Shown here piece after piece: positions 11,363 to 22,711 of a stretch of DNA of 64,000 nt. Origin of the DNA: Phyto melanocephala (lineage: Eukaryota; Arthropoda; Insecta; Diptera; Rhinophoridae); assembly GCA_941918925.1 (NCBI GenBank), contig OW799233.1, positions 60,204,841 to 60,268,840 of the forward strand, written 5' to 3'. The notes beneath the pieces were generated by a model. It was not told where the DNA came from. It did not search any database and worked only from the letters and a program-made list of their open reading frames with translations. Each line of letters opens with the position of its first letter. Positions within the stretch are counted from its first letter, which is position 1. The translations under genes and the position numbers were made by a program.

Positions 11363-12112
11363 TTATTTTACAATTGATTGATTATATCTATGCTTATAGT
11401 CCAGTTATTTTTATACCCTTCACACAGTGAAAAAGGGTATATATAGGTTTGTCATTCCGTGTGAAATTTCTACAATTTTCATTTCCGAAACCATAAAGTA
11501 TATATTTTGTTACGTGCCGGTATTTTTCGACTACCAAATACAAAAATAATAAAAGCGAAACATACCCACGCCAAATATTGGGTTAAGGGCGTGAAAGGCG
11601 GTTGCCAGCTAGCTCGAGCAAAAAGGTCAGTGGTTCTCAACCCGGGGTATTTGGCACGTGAACATATGACCGTACCCTACACACCTTTAGAGTACGGGAA
11701 ATTTTTAAACAAAGCTTTTAAAATCTTACAGCGCTGTCGTTATGCAAACGTTGGCATGACCAGGTGGATCGTCATGCCTGGTACTATTGTTTTCCCTCCC
11801 GCAATTTGCTCCTATGACAGACCAAGTACCTAAAATATTATGTCTGTCCCAATATTGTGATCACCCGCTCAGTGCATTCCACTTACCTCCAACATTCCTC
11901 CTCTAATAATAAGATTTAAAATTTCATAGTTCAAAAATATTTATTTTTACAATTTTAAATATTGGCCATTATTGTTCGTAGTAAGAATACAGTTTTTCGA
12001 TATACATATACTTCATAATTAAGTAATAACAATAGAATTAATAATAAAAGTATAATGATAAATTAATTATAATAACGATACTTAGCAAAATAGTGTTGTT
12101 GGTGACGGGTCG

Positions 12113-12200
12113 TTGCAGGTGAATTTGTCGTTGCTGGTGAACTTGTCGTTGCTGATGAACTTGTCGTTGCTGATGAACTTGTCGTTGCTGATGCACATGT
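12113..12200. repeat. 18-bp tandem array in the LTR
   Basis: About five units of GTCGTTGCTGATGAACTT repeat head to tail with a few substitutions. The same array recurs in the right LTR near 16873-16960. There are no spacers, so it is a minisatellite and not a CRISPR. Confidence 0.85.
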
Positions 12201-12854
12201 CGTTATTATTTTTTTTCCGCACAGAATAATAAGTCACTGTCTATTTCTCTAACAGTGATTTTTGTATTATTCGCTTAATTTGCTTGTTGTGTGTATGTAT
12301 TTTAAAATTCTTCGATTTTTCTTAAACAATAAAATTGTTAGTTTAAAGCAAAAATTTCTGAGTTTTTAGATTTAGATCGCTAAATATTTACATACACACA
12401 TGTACGTCAAAGTATCGTATTACATGCAATTCAAAGCTTTCTTTTGTAACTAGGCAACACTAGAACATATTTTCTTAAAATTTGTTAACAAAAAAAAAAT
12501 ACTGTTTTTAAATTTGCAAAATTAATATAGCGTTTTAATATTCGTACAATTAATTATTCTATAAATTTGTTCAAGCATTTCTATGTTTTTTATATAATGT
12601 ATTTTTTTCCCCAAGTAGGGGTCACACCACAAACACTATTTGTCACACTTTTTCCAGATGAAGCTGTTTAAGGATTTTTCTATTTTCAATAAAATACCGC
12701 ACTTATGCTATTTTTTTTACAAATACATTTTACTGCCACACAAAAATTGTTTATTGATTTTACAATTTTAGAGTTTGTAATAACAGTTCTAATTTTTTCT
12801 TTTTTAATAATTAAATGCTTTCGACTGCCATCTTTCACTTCATAAAACTGACTC

Positions 12855-12970
12855 CTCTTTTTAACATCTTAAGATCAACTTTCCTTTTTAACTTCTTAAG
12901 ATCAACTGTCCTTTTTAACTTCTTAAAGTCAACTGTCCTTTTTAACTTCTTAAGATCAACTGTCAACTTT
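12855..12970. repeat. 27-bp tandem array in the LTR
   Basis: Four units of CTTTTTAACTTCTTAAGATC plus AACTGTC repeat in tandem with small changes. The array recurs in the right LTR near 17615-17730. Confidence 0.85.
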
Positions 12971-13661
12971 CAACTTTTCTTAATCTGATTTTTCTTTTCT
13001 TCTCTTTCCCTTTCTTTTTCTTTTTGCAAAGTTGCCAGTAGGTGATCTTGCCTACTGGGCCCTTATAAAAATTATGCAAAATCAGCAAATCGCTGAAAGG
13101 CATCACTTGCAAAATCTTTTTTCTTTTCCATTCCTCTTTCCACAAAACCGGTTTGAAATGTGTCGTGCTGCTATTGGTCAAACAATTTAACGGTAAACTG
13201 AGGTGATGGCAATTGTAAGAGGAGACGTAAGGACATGAGAGGTGACAAAACTTTCCGTTTGTGATCGTCTATCGAAACTCATATAAAAAAAATTGGTTGC
13301 CAACCGTAACAGTTGCATATGTATATGTACATATGTATATGCAAATATGTGAAGTTTTAAAAGAAACGTAGAATTATCGGGCCTTGCCAGAAAATTCGAA
13401 TGTGTAATTTTAAAAGGCATAGGAGGTTTTTCAAGAAGAAAAAATTAATAGAAAAAAATCCGTAACAAAACTGCTTCGTTTTAAGATTTCCAATCGCTTA
13501 ACGAACAGGAAAGGATTTTTTTGTGAAAAAAGTAGAAGAATTATACTGGTGGGAGAAAAATACAAAAAAAATTTGTATGCAACGTGTGGCACGACCCACG
13601 AAGCCGGGCATAAAAGAATACAAGTTTCATGTCGCTAAGTTAGAGTCTATACCTGGTGAAG

Positions 13662-14615
13662 TTATGGGCGAATATCAGAAGCATGATACTTCCCTATGTA
13701 ATTTCCCTGAAGATCCTCAAGCTCATAAATAGTATTCCCGATTTTCTTCCTTACCCTACACTTAACGAACTTCGGGTTAAATTTAGCGTAAATGCCCCTA
13801 CGGAAGTCACTTTGCGAGTGGTTTTTCCTAAAAACTTCCTGACCTTCAATAAAATTTACTGGCCTGGACCTTGTATTATAGGTTTTGCACGCTTTTCCAT
13901 AAGAAGGAAGATTCGAAATAACATGCTTAAAACTTAGTGTCTCCTCTGAGTTCAGATTATTGAAATCTGACTCAGATTTGCTGACGAGCTCGGCGCATTC
14001 GACATCAGAAAAGATCTGTGAAGCTAAAGCATTCGTCTTCCAAAAGTCAACGCCGAAATAACCTGCTTTAGATAAGTTCGGTACGATGTAAGATACAATG
14101 AATCTTGTTACCCCTTTAAAAGTAACCGGTAGTGTACAATGCCCCGCAACGTGAATTTTCGGATCGTTTGCGATTAAAATGCTAGATCTTATTTTTCTCA
14201 ATTCAATGTTATTTCCATTTAAAAGATTCAAACTGCTTTTTCCCAAAACGGATATGTTGGCACCAGAGTCTAAAAGACAAAATAATTCCTTATCAAAAAT
14301 TTTAATAAGAGCAAAAATATCTCCTTTGGGAATTTTACTCCCAGTATTTGTATTGTCAGATGAAATCGACCCTAATAAAGAAGAGACAGACGAGGACCTC
14401 AAAGCTTTAATGCTTGTGCTAGATTGAGAATTTTCTGAACCTGAAAGGGATTTTCTGGTTAATGAAGCTGCTCCTCTTCCCCTACCTTTTGCCGAGGACG
14501 GACTACGACTTACAACTTGTACTCTACCTCTACCGGATAAATCTACTAAATTGGGATTAGTTACTGTACGCGGCGGATTCCTAGATGTGCTTTGCCGAGT
14601 GTTGGGCTTGTGCAT
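13662..14615 (-). CDS. LTR-element ORF joining protease to the integrase C-terminus
   Basis: The frame is open for about 330 codons; the first ATG is at 14615, although the frame is open from upstream. It begins with a Ser/Arg-rich gag remnant, then a retroviral-type aspartic protease with active site LLDSGANISVLG. After a region around SDFNNLNSEETLSFKH it jumps to FIEGQEVFRKNHSQSDFRRG and YELEDLQGNYIGKYHASDI, the C-terminal end of a gypsy-type integrase and the end of pol. The reverse transcriptase, RNase H and integrase DDE core (normally several hundred codons) are missing, yet the frame is kept across the junction. The product could at most supply protease activity. It reads toward the left LTR. 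Confidence 0.85.
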   Translation of the reverse strand: MHKPNTRQSTSRNPPRTVTNPNLVDLSGRGRVQVVSRSPSSAKGRGRGAASLTRKSLSGSENSQSSTSIKALRSSSVSSLLGSISSDNTNTGSKIPKGDIFALIKIFDKELFCLLDSGANISVLGKSSLNLLNGNNIELRKIRSSILIANDPKIHVAGHCTLPVTFKGVTRFIVSYIVPNLSKAGYFGVDFWKTNALASQIFSDVECAELVSKSESDFNNLNSEETLSFKHVISNLPSYGKACKTYNTRSRPVNFIEGQEVFRKNHSQSDFRRGIYAKFNPKFVKCRVRKKIGNTIYELEDLQGNYIGKYHASDIRP

Positions 14616-14654
14616 AATGTGCCCGCGACACAAAAAAGGAATCTCTATTTGCAA

Positions 14655-16069
14655 GGGGGAAAAGAAAAAAAGATTCTATACGTGTAGCCTTTATCGCGTA
14701 TGGGAACTTGATTAATGGTAGTTTCGAAAAGATTTAAAAAAATAAAAAAATATTCTGAAAAATCACAAAAAAAAATGTTGTGAAAAGTCGTGAAAAAAAA
14801 CTGAAAGCAAATTTTAAATCGTGAAGAATAAAAAAAAATTCTTGCAAAGCCAAAATTATTTTATCATGAGGATAAAATAATTTTTCATGCAAAATTTAAT
14901 TTTTTTTTTTTTTTTAACCGTGAAGATAAAATAATTTTTCTTGTGAAGATAATAATGAAGATAATTTTTAATCGAGAAGATAAAATAACTCCCTTTTTTT
15001 TCTTTTTGCGAAAACAAATTTTAATCGTGAGAAAAAAAAAGTTTTGAAAAATAAATTTTAATAGTGATAAAAAAAAGTTAATCTTGAGAAAACAAATTGG
15101 TTTGTTTTTTCCAAGTTATTTTAAATTCCCGTTATTTAAAAAAAAAAATATTTCTTATTTAAAATGGGATTAAATTTATTTGAAAAAAAATTCAATTAAT
15201 ATACATATATTAATTTAATTTTGATAAAAATTTTTGTTTATTGGGAAAAAAATATTTTTTTTTTCGTCATTTGAATGAAATTAAATCTAAAAAAAATTAT
15301 ATTTGTGTTATGGAATAATATAATTTAAATGAAAATATAAAAAAAATTTAAATCGTACGGAGGAGGAATGATAGGTGCTGTGGTTGCCAAACGGTGATCA
15401 CATTGTTCTATACGTCGAGAATGCTAAGATACAATAGTATGCTGACTCTTCTCGTTACTGATTGGCTAATCAGTTTCCTACTCTTCTCAGAAAAACTGAT
15501 GACTCAATCAATTAAAATAGAACGTGTTCAAAAAAAAAATCACAATTAAAAAAATACGTATTCTGATAGGGAAATTACAGAAATTTTCAATAATTATTTT
15601 ATTCGAAATGTTTTCTAATACTGGGACATGATCGCAACGATGACTGCTCGACTAGTTGTCGTCAGCTCGGACTTACCATATCTCCGACATAAAAAAACAA
15701 AGTTCGAAGGTGTTACCGAATATCTTGAAATAATTATTGTTCGCCAATCTTGCGTCGCAAATGATACCAGGTTTACATGCCCAGAAATCATGACTTACGC
15801 TAGTCAACGAACAATCACCATTTCCAACTTCCCTTTATTTTAGCGTCGCAAATGAGTCCAGGTTTAGTCTCCCAGAAGTCATGACTTACGCCAAATAAAA
15901 GAAAATTTAATTATTCGAGCCCTTATACGATTACGTAAACTTACGTTTGCATTACGTCAACGATGTGTTACTTCAGGTGGAAGAAAAAATAATTTACATT
16001 GTTAAATTCGTCTCGTGTTAAGTAAAATTTATTTTCCGTTAGATAAAATAAATCTTACAAAAACAAGTT
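14655..16069 (-). other. AT-rich leader of the LTR element, no gag
   Basis: Between the ORF and the primer-binding region the element has A/T-rich sequence with repeated GAAGATAAAATAA-like words near 14870-15000. Apart from a possible fragment of a zinc knuckle (CRGHIMHK) at the ORF start I see no gag coding. Confidence 0.6.
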
Positions 16070-16250
16070 TTGCTTTACGTTGGGCTAATATTAACCTCAC
16101 ATTTTACAAATTGCTTTGCGTTGGGCTAACATTAACCTCACTTCGTGCAAATTGCTTTGCGTTGGGCTAACATTAACCTCACTTTGTGCAAATTGCTTTG
16201 CGTTGGGCTAACATTAACTTTGTGCAAATTGCTTTGCGTTGGGCGCCATC
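16070..16250 (-). repeat. Tandem array derived from the primer-binding site
   Basis: Five tandem copies of a unit centred on GCTTTGCGTTGGGC with TAACATTAACCTCAC spacing (36-46 bp) end at the real primer-binding site. Each unit carries the 3' half of the site, so the array seems to have grown by local duplication of the site and its flank. Confidence 0.8.
16236..16248 (-). other. Primer-binding site
   Basis: On the minus strand TGGCGCCCAACGC starts four bases after the end of the LTR. It matches the tRNA-Lys-type primer-binding sites used by many gypsy-like elements and retroviruses and fixes the element's orientation. Confidence 0.85.
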
Positions 16251-16252
16251 TA

Positions 16253-18954
16253 TGTTACGTGCCGGTATTTTTCGACTACCAAATACAAAAATAATAAAAG
16301 CGAAACATACCCACGCCAAATATTGGGTTAAGGGCGTGAAAGGCGGTTGCCAGCTAGCTCGAGCAAAAAGGTCAGTGGTTCTCAACCCGGGGTATTTGGC
16401 ACGTGAACATATGACCGTACCCTACACACCTTTAGAGTACGGGAAATTTTTAAACAAAGCTTTTAAAATCTTACAGCGCTGTCGTTATGCAAACGTTGGC
16501 ATGACCAGGTGGATCGTCATGCCTGGTACTATTGTTTTCCCTCCCGCAATTTGCTCCTATGACAGACCAAGTACCTAAAATATTATGTCTGTCCCAATAT
16601 TGTGATCACCCGCTCAGTGCATTCCACTTACCTCCAACATTCCTCCTCTAATAATAAGATTTAAAATTTCATAGTTCAAAAATATTTATTTTTACAATTT
16701 TAAATATTGGCCATTATTGTTCGTAGTAAGAATACAGTTTTTCGATATACATATACTTCATAATTAAGGGTACCTTACTACTACCAGTAATAACAATAGA
16801 ATTAATAATAAAAGTATAATGATAAATTAATTATAATAACGATACTTAGCAAAATAGTGTTGTTGGTGACGGGTCGTTGCAGGTGAATTTGTCGTTGCTG
16901 GTGAACTTGTCGTTGCTGATGAACTTGTCGTTGCTGATGAACTTGTCGTTGCTGATGCACATGTCGTTATTATTTTTTTTCCGCACAGAATAATAAGTCA
17001 CTGTCTATTTCTCTAACAGTGATTTTTGTATTATTCGCTTAATTTGCTTGTTGTGTGTATGTATTTTAAAATTCTTCGATTTTTCTTAAACAATAAAATT
17101 GTTAGTTTAAAGCAAAAATTTCTGAGTTTTTAGATTTAGATCGCTAAATATTTACATACACACATGTACGTCAAAGTATCGTATTACATGCAATTCAAAG
17201 CTTTCTTTTGTAACTAGGCAACACTAGAACATATTTTCTTAAAATTTGTTAACAAAAAAAAATACTGTTTTTAAATTTGCAAAATTAATATAGCGTTTTA
17301 ATATTCGTACAATTAATTATTCTATAAATTTGTTCAAGCATTTCTATGTTTTTTATATAATGTATTTTTTTCCCCAAGTAGGGGTCACACCACAAACACT
17401 ATTTGTCACACTTTTTCCAGATGAAGCTGTTTAAGGATTTTTCTATTTTCAATAAAATACCGCACTTATGCTATTTTTTTTACAAATACATTTTACTGCC
17501 ACACAAAAATTGTTTATTGATTTTACAATTTTAGAGTTTGTAATAACAGTTCTAATTTTTTCTTTTTTAATAATTAAATGCTTTCGACTGCCATCTTTCA
17601 CTTCATAAAACTGACTCCTCTTTTTAACATCTTAAGATCAACTTTCCTTTTTAACTTCTTAAGATCAACTGTCCTTTTTAACTTCTTAAAGTCAACTGTC
17701 CTTTTTAACTTCTTAAGATCAACTGTCAACTTTCAACTTTTCTTAATCTGATTTTTCTTTTCTTCTCTTTCCCTTTCTTTTTCTTTTTGCAAAGTTGCCA
17801 GTAGGTGATCTTGCCTACTGGGCCCTTATAAAAATTATGCAAAATCAGCAAATCGCTGAAAGGCATCACTTGCAAAATCTTTTTTCTTTTCCATTCCTCT
17901 TTCCACAAAACCGGTTTGAAATGTGTCGTGCTGCTATTGGTCAAACAATTTAACGGTAAACTGAGGTGATGGCAATTGTAAGAGGAGACGTAAGGACATG
18001 AGAGGTGACAAAACTTTCCGTTTGTGATCGTCTATCGAAACTCATATAAAAAAAATTGGTTGCCAACCGTAACAGTTGCATATGTATATGTACATATGTA
18101 TATGCAAATATGTGAAGTTTTAAAAGAAACGTAGAATTATCGGGCCTTGCCAGAAAATTCGAATGTGTAATTTTGAAAGGCATAGGAGGTTTTTCAAGAA
18201 GAAAAAATTAATAGAAAACAAGTAAAAGCGCTATATTCGGCCGTGCCGAATCTTATATACCCTTCACAACGTGTAGTCATGCAATAACAGTAAATTCACG
18301 TATGTATGTTAAAAAAAACAAAAAAAAAATAAAAAATAAAAAAAAAATTTAAAAAAAAAAAATTATTATATACATATATAATATATATAAAACAAAAAAA
18401 AAATAAAAAAAAAATTAAAAAAAAAAAAATAAAAAAAAATAATAATAAAAATATATATAATATATTAAATAAAAAATAAAAAAAAAATTAAAAAAAAAAA
18501 TTTTAAAAAAATTTAAAAAAAAATTTTTTTGCCTCAGCTGGGATTCGATGCCACGTTTTCTCTAACCAGTATACACGTTTGTATGTATGTATGTTGTTGT
18601 TGTAATGTTGTTTTTATGAAAAGAAAATCGAGGTGGTCGTGGGTTTTTGCTCATATCTCAGTTGTTTATGTACCGATGTTTCTGATTTTCAATACCGATC
18701 TACTCCCGAATATTTCTGATATTTTAATACCTTACCCGGGTCCAACCTATGTCGGGGGGCTTCAAAAAGTTGATTTCAACATACACACGGACAGACGGAC
18801 AGACGGTCAGGGCTTAATCGACTCCTCTATTCATAAGCTTTCAGAAAATATATACTTTATGGGGTCGGAAATGAAAATTGTAGAAATTTCACACGGAATG
18901 ACAAACCTATATATACCCTGTTTCACTGTGTGAAGGGTATAAAAATCCGTAACA
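16253..18954 (-). repeat. LTR, right copy (5' LTR of the minus-strand element) with nested repeat
   Basis: The copy matches the left LTR base for base over long stretches, including both tandem arrays. It is lengthened by a mini-me insertion at 18219-18945, a few bases before its GTAACA end. Confidence 0.9.
18219..18945 (-). repeat. Mini-me/HINE-like repeat, A' type, complete, inside an LTR
   Basis: The copy reads in reverse from AACA-AGTAAAAGCGCTATATT and the hairpin to the 5' end TTCACTGTGTGAAGGGTATA. It has a long run of A-rich DNA and a well-kept core with three GTCY units. The split point is the A-run just before CCGTAACA of the LTR, so it is the youngest layer of this nest. Confidence 0.9.
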
Positions 18955-19593
18955 ATTTTCTGAAAGCTTATGAATAGGGGAGTCGATTAAGCTCTGTCAG
19001 TCTGTCCGTGTGTATGTTGAAATCAACTTTTTGAAGCCCGCCGATTTCGCTTGGACCCGGGTGAGGTAGTAAAATATCAGAAATATTCGGGAGTAGAACG
19101 GTATTGAAAATCAGAAACATCGGTACATAAACAACTGAGATATGAGCAAAAACCCACGACCACCTCGATTTTTTATTCACAAAAACAACATTACAACAAC
19201 AACATACATACATACAAACGTGTATACTGGTTAGAGAAAACGTGGCATCGAATCCCAGCTGAGCCAAAAAAAAATTTTTTTTAATTTCTTTAAAATTTTT
19301 TTTTAAATTTTTTTTTTTATTTTTTACTTAATATATTATTTATTATTATTTTTTTTTTTTTAATTTTATTTTTATTTTTTTTTCTTTAATTTTATTTTTA
19401 TTTTTTTTTTTGTTTTATATATATTATATATAAAATAATTTTTTTTTTAAATATTTTATATGTATATATTTTTATATGTATGTACGTATTTCATATGGGA
19501 TGAATGGTGACACAAACTACTGTTATTGCATGACTACACGTTGTGAAGGGTATATAAGATTCGGCACGGCCGAATATAGCGGTCTTACTTGTT

Positions 19594-20255
19594 GATTATA
19601 CGGTAGACCGGGAAAATTATCTGAAAAAAATTCGGAGTATGGAAACCAAAATAAAAGACCTAAATTGTGAGCTATATAAAGCAAAGGCAGCTATGAATAA
19701 AATTGATTCTATTTTCACTAGAGGACAAATTCGCAAAATGATGACCGATACAAAAGTAAAGTGGAACAGGGATGACATATCTAACGCCATATGTTTGCAC
19801 GCTTCTGGTCCAAGAGCGTACAACCACCTTTATAAGAAGGGTTTTCCGCTTCCACATGTAAGTACGTTACATCGTTGGTGTTCCAAGGTAAACGTTAGTG
19901 AAGGTATAATAAAAATTGCCATTGCCTTTATGGCGGAAATATCTGACTTGGAAAAAGATGATCAAATATGTGTATTGGCATTTGATGAGATAAAGATAGC
20001 AGAAACGTTTGAGTATGATGCAGCAAAAGACATTGTAAGAAAGCCATCAAACTATGTTCAAGTTGTTATGGCCCGTCGACTGCGTAAATCATGGAAGCAG
20101 CCAGTTTTCTTCAATTATAACTGCCAAATGACAAAACAAATTTTATACGATCTCATTAAAGAACTAAAAAAAAGTAGATTTTTCCGTAGTAGCTATAGTG
20201 TGCGATATGGGTCCTTCAAATCGTAAGTTGTTGAAGGATCTAGCTGTTACTCCAG
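19594..20255 (+). pseudogene. P-like transposase exon 2 (coiled coil and catalytic region), frameshifted
   Basis: The frame begins DYTVDRENYLKKIRSMETK, a coiled coil, followed by IFTRGQIRKMM, KWNRDDISNAICLHASGPRA and TLHRWCSKVNVSEGI, all typical of P/THAP9 transposases, then LAFDEIKI. An extra A in the run near 20166-20173 shifts the frame. Beyond it the correct frame reads VVAIVCDMGPSNRKLLKDL, which holds a catalytic Asp in the conserved DMGPSN motif. The donor is CCAG|GTAAGT at 20256. The upstream acceptor is obscured by the mini-me insertion. Confidence 0.85.
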
Positions 20256-20316
20256 GTAAGTTTTAAATAGCAAAACTTAAACATTTTAAAACTATTTTGT
20301 TTACCGTTTTATTTAG

Positions 20317-20547
20317 ATAAGCCATGGTTTCCTAATCCAGTTAATCAGGAAGAGAAAATTTTAACCTTCGCTGATGCACCTCATATTCTCAAACTGATTA
20401 GAAACCATTTTCTCGACACCGGCTTGATAGTCAAAAATGTATTATTGACTTCACGTACAATTGCAGATTTATTAAAGCATACGTCAAATAGTGATGCGTC
20501 AATAGCCTGTAAGTTAAGCGATGAACACCTCTCAGTCAAGGGTGCAG
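20317..20547 (+). pseudogene. P-like transposase exon 3
   Basis: After a 61-bp intron (GTAAGT...TTTAG) the frame continues in phase: KPWFPNPVNQEEKILTFADA, then PHILKLIRNHFLDTG, the conserved FADxPHxLKLxRNH block of P transposases. It ends at GCAG|GTAAGT. This exon itself is open. Confidence 0.85.
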
Positions 20548-20621
20548 GTAAGTAAATAATTAATTGCCATCAAAAGCAAACCAATATGAAATACAGTATA
20601 TTTAATTTACACTGTTTATAG

Positions 20622-20789
20622 GACGACAAAAAGTAAAGCTAGCGGCACAACTGTTCTCCCATACAACAGCCAGTGCAATTCGGCACTGCTACTGTTCTGG
20701 GTTAGAATTGAACAGACCAGTAGAAACTGCAGATTTCATACAGTTAGTGAATGTTGAAGAATTCAACAAGTCAATAAGGATAAGGAAAG
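20622..20789 (+). pseudogene. P-like transposase exon 4
   Basis: The exon follows a 74-bp intron ending TTTATAG and reads RQKVKLAAQLFSHTTASAIR in phase, matching the RQxVKLAAQLxS block of P transposases. It ends before GTAAAT. The next junction is out of phase by one base, so another lesion or a different splice site lies here. Confidence 0.8.
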
Positions 20790-20849
20790 GTAAATCTGAC
20801 TAATTTTTGTAATTTAAAATTTTGTTAAGAAAAACTTTAATATTTTAAG

Positions 20850-21495
20850 GAACCATTTGGTGTTGCCCTTGAAAATCAACAAGAAAAGTTAAATATGATG
20901 AACGATGTCGTGTCATCAATAAAAGTTCCTAACAAAAGAACTTTAGAGTACTTCTAAAAGGGTATTTTGTTAACTAACAATGCTTTGGTAATGCTATACA
21001 GTTACGTCATTGAAAAGTACAACATGAGTTACATCTGCACGTCAAGACTTAATCATGATATCTTAGAAAATTTTTTTGCTTCCATTCGCAGCAAAGGTGG
21101 TTTGAATGATCACCCGTCACCAAAAGAGTTCATTTACAGCAGTGCTATTTAATCTTTTTGGCTCGTGTACCACTAAATTCACGACAAACTTTTCGCGTAC
21201 CACCAAAAAAAATATAATGTAAACAATTTTAAAATTTTTAATCTATTTTATTTATTAATAATAAAAAACAATAAAATTAAAAAATAATAATAAAAATTAC
21301 AAAAAACATAAGAACATGTACATTAAAGGTATACTTTTAGGATGATTTTTCTTTTTGTTTCCAATTGCAAAATAGAAATCGTTAAAATTTTAAAAGAATT
21401 CGCATACCAACTGGAAATTTTTCGCGTACCACCAAGTGGTACGCGTACCATAGGTTGAATAGCACTGATTTACAGGATACGTAAATACATTTTGG
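20850..21495 (+). pseudogene. P-like transposase exon 5, nonsense change and MITE insertion
   Basis: The frame runs PFGVALENQQEKLNMM to TLEYF, then a TAA near 20956 where the family usually has Gln, then KGILLTNNALVMLYSYVIEK, LENFFASIRSKGG and DHPSPKEFIY. At 21140 a hAT MITE interrupts the exon. Removing it and one 8-bp duplication restores FIYRIRKYILG up to the donor at 21496. Confidence 0.85.
21140..21467. mobile_element. hAT-type MITE in the P transposase exon
   Basis: The 328-bp element starts CAGTGCTATT and ends AATAGCACTG. It is flanked by an exact 8-bp duplication ATTTACAG (21132-21139 and 21468-21475), as expected of hAT elements. Subterminal GTACCAC/GTGGTACGCG motifs repeat in inverted order. 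The interior is AT-rich and non-coding. Confidence 0.92.
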
Positions 21496-21602
21496 GTAAG
21501 TTAACGAAATATTTTATTTGTTAAATTAATATGTATGTATGTACATATGTATATGTTTGTAAAATTTGTTGATATATACATATGTAAAATTTAAAAATTA
21601 AG

Positions 21603-22108
21603 CGAGAAATACTGAACACCTTAGTGGCTTCGATGACACCGAGTGGTTAAGCTCAAAAAACACTGAAAACTATTTAGCAGTGGATGAAGCCAAACTACCA
21701 AATGAAGAAGATTTTGTAGAAGAGATCATAGAAGAAAAGCAAACAGAAGAGCTTGACGACCTAGATGGAGCGAATTTTGTTGATATTGGTATTCTTCAGG
21801 AGGATGCTCTTGAATATATTTCAGGATATATTATTCGAAAATTGAATCTTGGTGAATATGAATGTTACTTGGGTTGATCAAGTTTCAAAAGGTTACCTTA
21901 AAAAATCGGCAAGCGCCTTTTTAAGCAAAATTAAAAGTCTTGAAGGCATATTTTACAAAATCAATGGTCTAGAGATATCTCATTGCTCGAAAATTCACAA
22001 ACGCCTTGTTGAAGAAAGCAAATTTATTGACCTGCCTGAAAAAGCAAATTATTCTTTTTTAAATGCCGGATTTATTTTCGTATTCGATATATGAACCAGC
22101 AACTATAA
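21603..22108 (+). pseudogene. P-like transposase exon 6 (C-terminal), two frameshifts
   Basis: Starting after ATTAAG the frame reads RNTEHLSGFDDTEWLSS and an acidic stretch, then EDALEYISGYIIRKL, the conserved P-type block. A shift near 21858 moves to TWVDQVSKGYLKKSASAFL, and a second shift in the T-run near 22058 moves to CRIYFRIRYMNQQL before TAA. A donor-like GTATGT and acceptor TTTTTCAG further on may mark one more small exon. The C-terminus is otherwise complete. Confidence 0.8.
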
Positions 22109-22711
22109 GCTCAAAAATTTTGCAACAAAAGCTCTTTAATATTGACGATGTCTAAGTATGTATTATTTAAAATGTATTTTATTTGCATTATTCTTACTTT
22201 TTAATTGTTCTTTTTTCAGATTAAATTTAATCTCCGTGAAACAACTTGTCCTATTTCAAATATGTAACGTAATATGTTTGTTTATATTAATTAGTTTTTC
22301 ATAATTCTTACATTAACAATATGATTCGTGTATTTGAACTAAATCTTGTTTTATATAGTACGTATTTCTAGTTAACCATTTGTTTGTTTTATAAAATCAT
22401 TTATTATTTTATAAAAAAATTTTCTTACAAAATTAAAAGAACTTTAATTAAAAATAAAATAATTGTATGAAATTGTATAATACCATTTCATGAAATGTGC
22501 AACAATTTTTTTTCTTAAGTATAATAATTAATTATGGTCTGAAATTAAAAAAACATAATATTTCGCTCATTAATTCTAGTTGTTACTTAAAGAATAACTC
22601 ATGCAGTTTTTTATACAAAAAATGTTGCTCTTGTTCTACCTCTTTTTCAAACTCCTTTTTTGTGCAGAATAAAACTTCTTAGATAAATTTTGTGTTAAAT
22701 TAAAAGTATTC

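Larger units (their letters stand above)
11508..13467 (-). repeat. LTR, left copy (3' LTR of the minus-strand element)
   Basis: This 1,960-bp LTR runs TGTTACGTGCC to CCGTAACA. It differs from the right copy by a few single bases and by lacking a 19-bp segment present at about 16769-16787 (GGTACCTTACTACTACCAG). Two internal tandem arrays are listed separately. The open frame over its first 320 bases is also in the other LTR and has no recognisable domain, so I do not call it a gene. Confidence 0.9.
11508..18954 (-). mobile_element. Gypsy-like LTR retrotransposon, internally deleted
   Basis: Two nearly identical long terminal repeats (11508-13467 and 16253-18954, the latter carrying an insertion) start TGTTACG and end GTAACA when read on the plus strand. 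The element is flanked by the 4-bp duplication ATTT (11504-11507 and 18955-18958). The coding strand is minus: a primer-binding site lies just inside the right LTR, and one ORF joins aspartic protease to the integrase tail. Reverse transcriptase, RNase H, the catalytic integrase core and most of gag are absent. High LTR identity implies a fairly recent insertion, so the deleted form may have been mobilised in trans. Confidence 0.9.
11407..19593 (+). repeat. Mini-me/HINE-like repeat, A' type, split by an LTR element
   Basis: The 5' part (11407-11507) stops at CATAAAGTATATATTT and the 3' part resumes at 18955 with ATTTTCTGAAAGC, continuing to the hairpin and CTTACTTGTT at 19593. Removing the 7.4-kb LTR element restores an uninterrupted core, with ATTT duplicated at the junction. 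The copy lies just before transposase exon 2 of the P element. Confidence 0.9.

Noticed and set aside
11507..11833. 108-codon open frame repeated at 16258-16578
   Set aside because: It is part of both LTRs, has no recognisable domain and lies on the strand opposite to the element's coding strand.
12113..12200. Short regular repeats that might suggest a CRISPR
   Set aside because: Units are contiguous with no unique spacers, sit in an LTR and occur in both LTR copies; the genome is eukaryotic.
18529..18933. Repeated frames with a Cys-rich HVCMYVCCCC segment in many places (also 19267, 32689, 43609, 46043)
   Set aside because: They all lie across the same mini-me segment where TGTATGTATGTTGTTGTTG is translated. 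Frames differ in length and are broken in other copies, so they are by-products of the repeat.
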